NCBI GenBank assembly: GCA_029936705.1
Contig: JAPYSD010000149.1
Coordinates: forward strand, 1 to 7,848
DNA length: 7,848 bases
Source of the DNA: Croceicoccus sp.
GTDB taxonomy: Bacteria; Pseudomonadota; Alphaproteobacteria; Sphingomonadales; Sphingomonadaceae
Direction: 5' to 3'
A program made the position numbers and the translations under genes. This document shows, piece by piece, positions 1 to 6,552 of this stretch. The notes beneath the pieces were generated by a model. The model saw nothing but the letters and a program-made list of their open reading frames with translations. It had not been told where the DNA came from and made no database searches. How positions within the stretch are numbered: position 1 is the stretch's first letter; each line of letters starts with the position of its first letter.

Positions 1-2053
1 GCTGCAAGCCGCGACTTTTCAGGACTGGCAGCAGGTCTCGCGCGTCTTCGCACCGCTATACGACGTGTCGGACGCGATCGCGCCCGGCAGCCCCCTGGCC
101 GCAGAGGTGAAGCGGATCGCCAGCGCGACCGACGATCCGCTGGAACGCGCCGCCATGGCGACGAGGCTGGTGCAGGAACGGATCAGCTATCTGATGAATG
201 GCATGTCGGGCGGCAATTACGTCCCGCAGGCCCCGGCCACGACTTGGGAGCGGCGCTTTGGCGACTGCAAGGCGAAATCGCTCCTTCTGCTGGCCATGCT
301 GGACGGGCTTGGCATCGATGCCAAGCCTGTGCTGGTCAACACCACGTTCGGCGATGCCGTTCCTGACATGGTGCCGATGCCGGGCGCCTTCGATCACGTA
401 ATCGTGCGCGCCGATATCGGCGGAACGCCCTATTGGCTGGATGGTACATCGTCCGGAATGCGGCTGTCGAACATCGGAAACACGCCCGGATTTCGCCACG
501 CCCTCCCACTCACGCCGCAGGGTGCGGGTCTGCAGACGATCGAACCGCGACTGCCCGGGGTCCCCGACATGACGGTAAAGATCACGCTGGACCAGCGCGG
601 CGGGGTCCAGATTCCTTCGATCGCCACGGTCACCACCAGCGTATCGGGGGCCTCTGCCAGCAATCTGGCGGCCTCGATCGGGCAAATGAGCGAGGATCAG
701 CGCGACGAGGTCCTGGATTCGCTGGCCGCCAACACCCCGCTCGGCGCCTTGTCGCCGATCGACGGCGACCTCGAGATCCTGAAGGACGAGGGTATCGTGA
801 ACTTTACCGTGACGGGGCTGATCACCTCGCCATGGTCGAGCGAAGGCGCGCGCATGCGGCAGGACCTCGGCATGCTGCCCGCGTCGGACTTCGAATTCTC
901 AGCCGATCGCGCACGCGCCGCGTGGAAGGACATACCGGTCGAACTCGGCCGCCCTAGCCTTGTCGAGAGCGAGGTGACCATCCTGCTGCCCGAAAACGGC
1001 GAAGGCTTCGACCTGCAAGGCCGCCCCGATATCGAGGTGAGCTTCGGCGGCGAGCGCATTACCCGCCATGTCGAACTGGCAGGCGGACGCCTGCTGGCGC
1101 GCGAACGGCTGGAAAGCCTGGGCGGCGAATTGCCGGCGTCGGACGTGGCAAGGGCGCGGACGCAGGCGGCACGCGCAGCGAATTCGATGCCGTTCCTGCT
1201 GGCCCCCGCCGATGTGCCGCGCGCGTGGGAATATGCGCGGCCCGACCTCAAGAAGCGGCTTGCGCCCTATGAAGATGCCTATGCCAAGTCCATCGCGCGC
1301 GATCCCGACGACGCGAACAGCTTCCTCAATCGCGCTCGTTTCCGCCAGCAGACGGGTAATCTGGCAGGTGCGGTCAAGGACTTCGACGAGGCGATCGCGC
1401 TGGACCCCGCGCCCGACAAATACAGCTACCGCGCCTATCTGAAGCGCAGTCTGGGCAATGACGACAAGGCGCTGGCGGATTTTCGGACCGCGTTCGACCT
1501 GGAACCGACCAGCGAAAATGCCCGAAGCCTGGCCTATCAGCTTGCCCGCATGGACGAGACGGACGAGGCGCTGGCCCTGCTGGACGAGTACGACGACTAC
1601 GGCGAGAATCACGAGAATTTCGTCAGCACGCGCGCCGATGTGCTGGCCTTTGGCGGGCGCGCGGGTGAAGGGCTGGCGCTCATCGACAAACTCGTCGACG
1701 AGGGGCCGGGCAAGAGCTATCTTCTCAACAAAGCATGCTGGTATCGCGCCCGGTTCGATGTCGGACGCGATACGATGCTGGACACCTGCAACCAGGCCGT
1801 CCAGCAGGGCGGCAATCCTGCCGTGCTCGACAGTCGCGCGCTGGCCTATCTGACCTTGGGCGTACCGGAAAAGGCAAAGGCCGATGCCGAGGCGGCGCTG
1901 GCCAGTTCGCCCGATTCCTATCTGACGCTGTACCTGCTCGGCTTTGCGCAGCGGCGTCTGGGGGACAAGGGCGGGGAGGAGACGATCGCCTATATCGCCG
2001 AGACCTGGCCGGGCGTGGCGCAGGACTACGCGCTCTACGGGCTGAAGCCGTGA
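1..2053 (+). CDS. DUF3857-type transglutaminase-like protein with TPR repeats (5' end missing)
   Basis: The reading frame is open from base 2 to the TGA at 2051-2053, giving 683 visible residues. The true start lies before the window. A GTG at 65 is in frame, but the residues before it (FQDWQQVSRVFAPLYDV) fit the family's linker between DUF3857 and the transglutaminase core, so it is not the start. Numbering from that GTG, the transglutaminase-like triad is intact: Cys68 in FGDCKAKS, His111 in FDHVIV and Asp126 in WLDGT. Residues about 170-390 look like a beta-rich middle region. From about 405 to 650 there are TPR-like helical repeats, for example NRARFRQQTGNLAGAVKDFD followed by AIALDP. Family knowledge: such proteins are usually cell-envelope or periplasmic and of unknown substrate; the fold can act as a protease or amidase. 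A signal peptide cannot be checked because the N-terminus is missing. The family call is firm; the biological role is unknown. Confidence 0.9.
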   Translation, partial: LQAATFQDWQQVSRVFAPLYDVSDAIAPGSPLAAEVKRIASATDDPLERAAMATRLVQERISYLMNGMSGGNYVPQAPATTWERRFGDCKAKSLLLLAMLDGLGIDAKPVLVNTTFGDAVPDMVPMPGAFDHVIVRADIGGTPYWLDGTSSGMRLSNIGNTPGFRHALPLTPQGAGLQTIEPRLPGVPDMTVKITLDQRGGVQIPSIATVTTSVSGASASNLAASIGQMSEDQRDEVLDSLAANTPLGALSPIDGDLEILKDEGIVNFTVTGLITSPWSSEGARMRQDLGMLPASDFEFSADRARAAWKDIPVELGRPSLVESEVTILLPENGEGFDLQGRPDIEVSFGGERITRHVELAGGRLLARERLESLGGELPASDVARARTQAARAANSMPFLLAPADVPRAWEYARPDLKKRLAPYEDAYAKSIARDPDDANSFLNRARFRQQTGNLAGAVKDFDEAIALDPAPDKYSYRAYLKRSLGNDDKALADFRTAFDLEPTSENARSLAYQLARMDETDEALALLDEYDDYGENHENFVSTRADVLAFGGRAGEGLALIDKLVDEGPGKSYLLNKACWYRARFDVGRDTMLDTCNQAVQQGGNPAVLDSRALAYLTLGVPEKAKADAEAALASSPDSYLTLYLLGFAQRRLGDKGGEETIAYIAETWPGVAQDYALYGLKP

Positions 2054-2066
2054 GGCGCGCTCAGCC
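2040..2066. terminator. Small hairpin over two convergent stop codons
   Basis: GGCTGA (2040-2045) pairs with TCAGCC (2061-2066), and GCC (2047-2049) can pair with GGC (2054-2056) inside it. The structure covers both stop codons of the converging genes, in a gap of only 7 bases. It has no T-tract on either side, so a role as a bidirectional terminator is only a guess. Confidence 0.25.
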
Positions 2067-2735
2067 GATGTCGAGCACGTAGCCGAGCGAGCGCACGGTA
2101 CGCAGCGGATTGCCCGCGCCCGCGGCCTTGAGCGCGCGGCGCAGGCGGCCGATCCACACGTCGACCGTGCGCTCGTCGATGGGCGGTTCCAGCTTGCCCA
2201 GCCCCTCGATCAGCTCGTGCCGGGTCAGGACGCGATTGGGATTCTCGGCAAAGAAGCGCAGCAGGCGGAATTCGTTGGGGCGCAGCGCGATCGCGGCCCG
2301 GCCCCACCGCGCCTGGAGCGCCATCAGGTCGATCACCAGCTCGCCCGCCTGAAGCTGCTGGGTCGCATGCCGATGGCGGCTGCACGCCAGGACCGCCAGC
2401 ACGCGGTCAAGCACGGCATTCCGGTCCAGCGGGCCAACCATGTAATCGTCGGCACCCGCACTCAGCGCGCGGCGGCGGTCCTCGGTATCGTCGCGTTCCA
2501 GCACCATGGTGACATGCGCGTCGCGCGTGCGGTCGTCCGCGCGCAACCTTCGGCACATTTCCAGCCCGGAAAGATCGTCCATGACCCAGTCGACGAATGC
2601 CCAGACTGGCCCGTCGAGCAGACGGCGCGGCCCACAGGCTTCAAGCCTTTCAAAGCGGAAGCTCATGTCGTCGTGCGCGAACGGCTCCATCGCTTCGGCG
2701 TATGGGTCGGTCAGGTAGATGTAAACGATATCCAC
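2061..2735 (-). CDS. Orphan OmpR/PhoB-family response regulator with degenerate receiver
   Basis: A 224-residue DNA-binding response regulator. Residues 1-117 form a receiver domain, with the likely phospho-acceptor Asp49 in FVDWVMDDLSG and the typical AGADDY stretch at 93-98. Residues about 128-224 form a PhoB-like winged helix, with LRPNEFRLLRFF, the recognition-helix segment DERTVDVWIGRLRRAL and the closing hairpin VRSLGYVLD. The receiver is odd: the usual acidic pair near the N-terminus is Leu8-Thr9, the conserved Thr/Ser of strand 4 is Leu79, and the conserved Lys before Pro102 is Gly101. Phosphorylation may therefore be weak or absent. I chose the GTG at 2735 because homology begins there and a GGGGGA lies 10 bases upstream. 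The only longer in-frame start, TTG at 2828, would run through the repeat operator and abut the upstream terminator. No histidine kinase is adjacent. The family is clear; the target genes are unknown. Confidence 0.9.
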   Translation of the reverse strand: MDIVYIYLTDPYAEAMEPFAHDDMSFRFERLEACGPRRLLDGPVWAFVDWVMDDLSGLEMCRRLRADDRTRDAHVTMVLERDDTEDRRRALSAGADDYMVGPLDRNAVLDRVLAVLACSRHRHATQQLQAGELVIDLMALQARWGRAAIALRPNEFRLLRFFAENPNRVLTRHELIEGLGKLEPPIDERTVDVWIGRLRRALKAAGAGNPLRTVRSLGYVLDIG

Positions 2736-2775
2736 GATGCGGCGGTCCCCCGGTTGCGGACCGGAGTTGGCGCAA

Positions 2776-2808
2776 TCATGTGACGCATTCGTGACGCATT
2801 CGCGGCGT
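2776..2808 (-). promoter_or_regulatory. Pho-box-like tandem 11-bp repeat, candidate operator
   Basis: Read on the minus strand, the site is ACGCCGC-GAAT-GCGTCAC-GAAT-GCGTCAC-ATGA: two perfect 7-bp units and one degenerate unit, spaced by the same GAAT, giving an 11-bp period. PhoB/OmpR-type winged helices bind tandem direct repeats of this period, and the E. coli Pho box is a 7-bp CTGTCAY unit with 4-bp AT-rich spacers. GTCAC is shared here. The site ends about 41 bases before the regulator's GTG. Autoregulation, or control by the cell's PhoB, is inferred. Confidence 0.5.
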
Positions 2809-2828
2809 TCGTAACATTGGGACGGCAA

Positions 2829-2865
2829 AGCCCTCCGAACAGCGAAAAAACCTGTCCGGAGGGCT
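2829..2865 (-). terminator. Strong 14-bp hairpin after secA
   Basis: Arms at 2829-2842 and 2852-2865 pair over 14 bp with a 9-base loop. In minus-strand RNA one position is a G-U pair and all others are Watson-Crick; in plus-strand RNA that position is an A-C mismatch, so the structure favours minus-strand transcripts. It starts 26 bases past the secA stop. The run of six U lies in the loop rather than after the stem, so it is not a textbook intrinsic terminator, but its place and strength fit the end of the secA transcript. Confidence 0.65.
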
Positions 2866-2890
2866 GCTTGCGCCTATCGCCGAAAGCGGA

Positions 2891-5698
2891 TCAGCTGATC
2901 GCCCCGTGGCAATGCTTGTACTTGTTGCCCGACCCGCACGGACAGGGCGAATTGCGGTTGATGTCCATCCCCGCATAGGGATTTTCCCGCTCCGCCCCGC
3001 CGGGACCGACTTGGGCGAAGGTGGATCCGGCCAGCGCGCCGAACATCGCCTCGCGCCCGCGCGAACCGTCGCCGTCATTGCTGTTGTCGATGCCCGTCAG
3101 CGGATCGACGTGGCCGGTCATCAGCCCCGCCTGTCCGCTCGCCGGTTCGCCCAGTTGCAGACCGGCGCCGGGATTGGTCAGGAATTCGGGCAATTCGGGC
3201 AGCGGAGCCGGTTCGGGCGCCGCCATGCGCAGGTTCGTCGTCATCAGGATATGCGTCACATCCTCGCGAATCGCCTCGAGCATGCGTTCGAACAGCGCAA
3301 AAGCTTCCTGCTTGTACTCGTTGATCGGCTGCTTCTGTGCATAGGCGCGCAGTCCCACCACCTGGCGCAATGCGTCAAGCGTGGCGAGGTGCTCCTTCCA
3401 GTGGAAGTCCAGCCGGTCGAGCAGCACGGATTTCTCAACCTGCCGCCAGATCGAGGGGTCGATGCTGGCGATCTTGGCGTCCATCTTCGCATCGGCCTGC
3501 GCGGCCAGGCGCTGCTCGATATCCTCGGGATCGATGCCATCCTCTTCCAGCCAGCTCTCGATCGGGGCTTCCTCGCCGGTGATCTCGGCGTATTTCGCCG
3601 TCAGCCCCTCGACATTCCACTGCTCCGGGTAGGAACCGGGCGGGCAGGCTTCGGCCACGATCGAATTGACCGTGTCGGTCCGCATTTCCAGCACGACATC
3701 GTCGACCGTCTCGCTGTCCATGATCTCGGCGCGCTGCTCGTAGATCACCTTGCGCTGGTCGTTCATGACGTTGTCGTATTCCACGACCTGCTTGCGAATG
3801 TCGTAGTTGCGGGCCTCGACCTTCTTCTGCGCCGTCTCGATCGCCTTGGACAGCCACTTGCTGCCGATAGCCTCGCCGTCCTGCAGGTTGGCGTTCATCA
3901 TCTTGGAAAACAGCGTGTCCGGCCCGAAGATGCGCAGCAGATCGTCTTCCAGGCAGAGGTAGAAGCGGGACAGGCCCGGATCGCCCTGACGGCCCGAACG
4001 GCCACGCAGCTGGTTGTCGATACGGCGCGATTCGTGGCGTTCTGTGCCCAGCACGAACAGCCCGCCCGCTTCCAGCACGCGCTGCCGCTCGGCCGCGATC
4101 TCGCTCTTGATACGCTCGGCTGCGGCGTCGCGCTCGGGCCCCTCGGGCATGTCGCGCAGCTCGTCCTCGATCCGGAAATCGAAATTGCCGCCCAGCTGGA
4201 TGTCGGTGCCGCGGCCCGCCATGTTGGTGGCGATGGTCACCGCGCCTATCCGGCCGGCCTGCGCGACGATATGCGCTTCCTGTTCATGCATGCGGGCGTT
4301 CAGGACCGAGTGCTTCACCCCTTCCTCCGTCAGGAAGTTCGACAGCAGCTCGGACTTCTCAATCGAGACTGTTCCGACCAGCACCGGCTGACCGATCTCG
4401 TTCTTTTCCTTGATGCCCTTGGCGATCGCGGCGAATTTCTCGAGCGTCGACTTGTAGAACTGGTCCTCCTCGTCGACACGCGCGATCGGCACGTTGGTCG
4501 GAATCTCGACCACGTTCAGCTTGTAGATGTCGTAGAATTCCGCCGCTTCGGTCGCGGCGGTACCGGTCATGCCTGCCAGCTTGGGATACATGCGAAAGTA
4601 GTTCTGGAAGGTGATCGAGGCCATGGTCTGGTTCTCGGGCTCGATCTTCACGCCCTCCTTGGCCTCGACCGCCTGGTGCAGGCCGTTGGACCAGCGGCGA
4701 CCGTCCATCATGCGGCCCGTGAACTCGTCGATGATGACGACCTTGCCGTCCTTCACGATATAGTCGGTGTCACGCTTGAACATCATGTTCGCGCGCAGCG
4801 CCTGGTCCAGGTGATGGACGACCTGCGTATTCTCAAAGTCATAGAGATTGTCGGTCTCGAGCAGGCCGGCCTCGATCAGCTTCTGCTCGACCTTCTCGAT
4901 GCCGTCCTCGGTCCAGCCGATGTTCTTGGTCTTCTCGTCCTTTTCGTAGTCATCCTCGTCCATCTGTTTCACGATGGCGTCGATGGAAACGTAAAGCTCG
5001 GACTTGTCCTCGGTCGGGCCCGAGATGATCAGCGGGGTCCGCGCCTCGTCGATCAGGATCGAGTCCACCTCGTCGACGATGGCGAAGTTGAAGGGGCGGT
5101 GCACCTGCTGCTCGCGCGAATGCTTCATGTTGTCGCGCAGATAATCGAAGCCCAGCTCGTTATTGGTCGAGTAGGTGATGTCGCAGCCATAGGCCTCACG
5201 CCGCTGCGTTTCGTGCAGATTGGGCACGATCACGCCCACGGTCAGCCCCAGGTAGTTGTAGAGCTTGCCCATCGTCTCGGCATCGCGGCGCGCAAGGTAG
5301 TCGTTGACCGTGACGACGTGAACGCCCTTGCCTTCCAGAGCGTTGAGATAGACGGCCAGCGTCGCCACCAGCGTCTTGCCCTCGCCCGTCCGCATCTCGG
5401 CGATCTCGCCGCGGTGAAGCACGATGCCGCCAACCATCTGCACGTCGAAATGGCGCATGCCGAACACGCGCTTCGACGCCTCGCGCACCACAGCAAAGGC
5501 CTGCGGCAGGATATCATCGAGCGTCTCGCCCTCGGACAGACGCTCGCGGAACGTGGCAGTGGCGCCCTGCAGCTGCTCGTCGCTCAGCGCCTCGTATTCA
5601 GGCTCAAGCGCGTTGATCCTGGCGACGATCTTCTCGATCGACTTGACGTAGCGGTCGTTGGACGACCCGAAAATGGACTTGGCAAGGCCGCCGAGCAT
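2891..5698 (-). CDS. secA: Preprotein translocase subunit SecA, ATPase
   Basis: SecA is the cytoplasmic and membrane-associated ATPase that pushes unfolded preproteins through SecYEG. The 935-residue length is near the family norm for proteobacteria. Visible landmarks are the N-terminal MLGGLAKSIFG; Walker A MRTGEGKT (102-109); the DEAD-like box VDEVDSILIDEART (208-221); the MTGTAATEAAEF helicase motif; the second nucleotide-binding fold with TNMAGRGTDIQLGG and QLRGRSGRQGDPG; the helical scaffold region with HWKEHLATLDALR and LRAYAQKQPINEYKQEAF; a Pro/Gly-rich variable linker; and a zinc site using Cys919, Cys921, Cys930 and His931 (CPCGSGNKYKHCHG). Family knowledge: this zinc tail binds SecB and lipids. 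The ATG at 5698 has AGAGGGGAA at 5704-5712 as ribosome binding site, 5 bases away. All key motifs are intact. The gene is flanked by a terminator-like hairpin downstream and a hairpin-rich gap upstream. Confidence 0.99.
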   Translation of the reverse strand: MLGGLAKSIFGSSNDRYVKSIEKIVARINALEPEYEALSDEQLQGATATFRERLSEGETLDDILPQAFAVVREASKRVFGMRHFDVQMVGGIVLHRGEIAEMRTGEGKTLVATLAVYLNALEGKGVHVVTVNDYLARRDAETMGKLYNYLGLTVGVIVPNLHETQRREAYGCDITYSTNNELGFDYLRDNMKHSREQQVHRPFNFAIVDEVDSILIDEARTPLIISGPTEDKSELYVSIDAIVKQMDEDDYEKDEKTKNIGWTEDGIEKVEQKLIEAGLLETDNLYDFENTQVVHHLDQALRANMMFKRDTDYIVKDGKVVIIDEFTGRMMDGRRWSNGLHQAVEAKEGVKIEPENQTMASITFQNYFRMYPKLAGMTGTAATEAAEFYDIYKLNVVEIPTNVPIARVDEEDQFYKSTLEKFAAIAKGIKEKNEIGQPVLVGTVSIEKSELLSNFLTEEGVKHSVLNARMHEQEAHIVAQAGRIGAVTIATNMAGRGTDIQLGGNFDFRIEDELRDMPEGPERDAAAERIKSEIAAERQRVLEAGGLFVLGTERHESRRIDNQLRGRSGRQGDPGLSRFYLCLEDDLLRIFGPDTLFSKMMNANLQDGEAIGSKWLSKAIETAQKKVEARNYDIRKQVVEYDNVMNDQRKVIYEQRAEIMDSETVDDVVLEMRTDTVNSIVAEACPPGSYPEQWNVEGLTAKYAEITGEEAPIESWLEEDGIDPEDIEQRLAAQADAKMDAKIASIDPSIWRQVEKSVLLDRLDFHWKEHLATLDALRQVVGLRAYAQKQPINEYKQEAFALFERMLEAIREDVTHILMTTNLRMAAPEPAPLPELPEFLTNPGAGLQLGEPASGQAGLMTGHVDPLTGIDNSNDGDGSRGREAMFGALAGSTFAQVGPGGAERENPYAGMDINRNSPCPCGSGNKYKHCHGAIS

Positions 5699-5736
5699 GG
5701 GCGTTCCCCTCTATGAATGCGGTTATGAGATAATGG

Positions 5737-5759
5737 CATGACCCCGTACGCGGGGCATG
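5737..5759. repeat. Hairpin in the secA leader
   Basis: CATG-a-CCCCG (5737-5746) and CGGGGCATG (5751-5759) form a 9-bp stem with one bulged base and a TACG loop. It lies about 40 bases before the secA start. It could be the end of the upstream gene's transcript or part of the secA 5' leader; no T-tract follows it on the minus strand. Confidence 0.4.
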
Positions 5760-5762
5760 GAG

Positions 5763-5785
5763 GACTGCCGGCCGAACCGGCGGTC
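5763..5785. repeat. 9-bp inverted repeat between small gene and secA
   Basis: GACTGCCGG (5763-5771) and CCGGCGGTC (5777-5785) pair around CCGAA. In plus-strand RNA all nine pairs form, one as U-G; in minus-strand RNA one position is a C-A mismatch. Its function is unknown. Confidence 0.4.
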
Positions 5786-5817
5786 TGAAAGGAAAGGCGC
5801 CGCGCGGCAGGCTGCCG
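5786..5817 (-). terminator. Possible terminator of the small exported-protein gene
   Basis: On the minus strand, just after the stop at 5832, CGGCA and TGCCG (5813-5817 and 5805-5809) form a short GC-rich stem with a 3-base loop. A GC-rich stretch and then the T-rich CTTTCCTTTC follow. The stem is short and the T-run is broken and not adjacent, so the call is weak. Confidence 0.25.
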
Positions 5818-5831
5818 GCGGCGAAGCGGCC

Positions 5832-6098
5832 CTATTCCAGCGGGCGATCCACCAACATGACGGTGGGAAACAGGATCGTGCGGAAAGTGCCGGTAAACGG
5901 CTTGCCCAGTTCACGATTACGCTGCTGGCGGCCCTTGGCGGTGACGGTTTCGCCGCGATGGGCCGACTGTGCGGACGGCGTGCTGTCGTGGCCTGCCGTT
6001 TCGCTGCATTCGGCGCTGACCGCGACGCGCGCATACGCAGGCGCGACCACGTAGGTCATGCCGAGTATGAGAGCGATAAGGGCGAGGAGCCGTTTCAT
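5832..6098 (-). CDS. Small exported protein of unknown function
   Basis: An 88-residue protein that I do not recognise. From the ATG at 6098 it begins MKRLLALIALILGMTYVVAP followed by AYA: a basic start, a hydrophobic core of about 15 residues and an AYA site, which makes a good Sec signal peptide with cleavage predicted after residue 23. The 65-residue mature part has a Ser/Thr/His-rich first half with one Cys, a basic middle (GRQQRNRELGK) and the C-terminal stretch TFRTILFPTVMLVDRPLE. The reading frame stays open 14 codons further upstream to 6140, but that extension would spoil the signal peptide, so 6098 is preferred; no strong ribosome binding site is visible. It lies 133 bp upstream of secA in the same direction. 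Periplasmic location is inferred. The coding call rests on the signal peptide and the open frame. Confidence 0.7.
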   Translation of the reverse strand: MKRLLALIALILGMTYVVAPAYARVAVSAECSETAGHDSTPSAQSAHRGETVTAKGRQQRNRELGKPFTGTFRTILFPTVMLVDRPLE

Positions 6099-6130
6099 GC
6101 GTGCGACAAGATAAGAGCTATCCGCCCCCG

Positions 6131-6157
6131 CGTCCAGCATGGACGGCCGATATCGGC
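6131..6157. repeat. Palindrome and small hairpin between the two small genes
   Basis: GCCGATATCGGC (6146-6157) is a perfect 12-bp palindrome. Next to it CGTCCA-GCA-TGGACG (6131-6145) forms a 6-bp stem. They fill much of the 76-bp gap upstream of the small exported-protein gene. This could be a regulator binding site or a weak terminator of the preceding 71-residue gene; no T-tract is present. Confidence 0.35.
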
Positions 6158-6174
6158 AGATTTAACCGGCGGGA

Positions 6175-6390
6175 TCAGGCGAAAAGATCGTGATCCATGT
6201 CCTTCTGGTGCGAATTGGGAACCGGAAGCTGGCAATCCTCACACTCGCGGTCGATCTCAGGAACTTCGCGCACATCCGCGCGGCCAAATCCCATCATGCG
6301 CGCCGTCAGCGTGATCGGCATCATCCACCATTCAAGCCAGAAGGCCTGAAGCGAGAGGTTGAGATCGTGCGGTTTGTCATCGTGGTTCAT
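6175..6390 (-). CDS. Small Trp-rich protein with a CxxC motif, unknown function
   Basis: A 71-residue protein that I do not recognise. Residues 10-35 form a likely helix rich in Trp, Met and Leu, with the core AFWLEWWMMPITLTARMMG. An acidic segment with Cys50-Glu-Asp-Cys53 (a CxxC) follows, then a polar His/Asp-rich tail. There is no signal peptide. The hydrophobic stretch is short and interrupted by Glu20 and Pro25, so it looks more like a helix that lies on a membrane, granule or partner surface than a true transmembrane span; this is inference. The frame is open back to 6531, but the extra residues are Pro/Arg/Ser-rich and low in protein-like character. The ATG at 6390 has GGTGA 5 bases upstream and is preferred. 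A plus-strand open frame covers the same bases (6190-6528), so the strand call relies on protein character. It sits between guaA and the small exported-protein gene. Confidence 0.65.
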   Translation of the reverse strand: MNHDDKPHDLNLSLQAFWLEWWMMPITLTARMMGFGRADVREVPEIDRECEDCQLPVPNSHQKDMDHDLFA

Positions 6391-6552
6391 GGCGTTCACC
6401 GGGCACTCCAGATCTGGCCGCCGGGTGCGGGACGGCCTGTCAGGCGGCAACATGGTCTGCGCGCTCACCCTATGGGACGAACGGGCGGGATCATAACCTG
6501 TTCCGCTTATCCAGGGAAATGGTTTTGACACTAACGGTTTACGCCCTGCCGC
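6391..6552 (-). promoter_or_regulatory. Intergenic gap after guaA with a weak candidate -10 site
   Basis: This 162-bp gap separates the guaA stop from the 71-residue protein start. On the minus strand TATGAT (6490-6495) matches the sigma-70 -10 hexamer at five of six positions, but no good -35 lies 16-18 bases upstream. A 10-bp palindrome CCAGATCTGG (6408-6417) lies 17 bases before the start codon. No clear guaA terminator is visible. Confidence 0.2.

Noticed and set aside
56..685. A 209-codon minus-strand open frame inside the transglutaminase gene
   Set aside because: The translation is Arg/Gly/His-rich and low in protein-like character, and the plus-strand frame carries a clear family with catalytic residues.
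2780..2801. The two 11-bp units as a CRISPR or other repeat array
   Set aside because: There are only two perfect copies, tandem with no unique spacers, sited in a promoter region; an operator is the simpler reading.
2736..2828. N-terminal extension of the response regulator to the TTG at 2828
   Set aside because: The extension has no domain similarity, would encode the 11-bp repeats and would start right beside the terminator hairpin. The GTG at 2735 matches where the receiver begins.
2906..5716. A 936-codon open frame on the plus strand antisense to nearly all of secA
   Set aside because: Long antisense frames without stops are common in GC-rich genes with strong third-position bias. The translation is rich in His, Leu, Val and Arg, shows no domain, and secA on the other strand is unmistakable.
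5757..6314. A 185-codon plus-strand open frame across the gap and both small genes
   Set aside because: It is Arg-rich, has no recognisable segment, and conflicts with the signal peptide encoded on the minus strand.
6190..6528. A 112-codon plus-strand frame opposite the 71-residue protein
   Set aside because: The start looks somewhat hydrophobic, but the rest is Arg/His/Pro-rich as expected for an antisense frame. I cannot exclude it fully without homologues.
6525..6530. TTGACA on the plus strand as a -35 element
   Set aside because: No -10-like hexamer follows at 16-18 bases and no plus-strand gene lies downstream.
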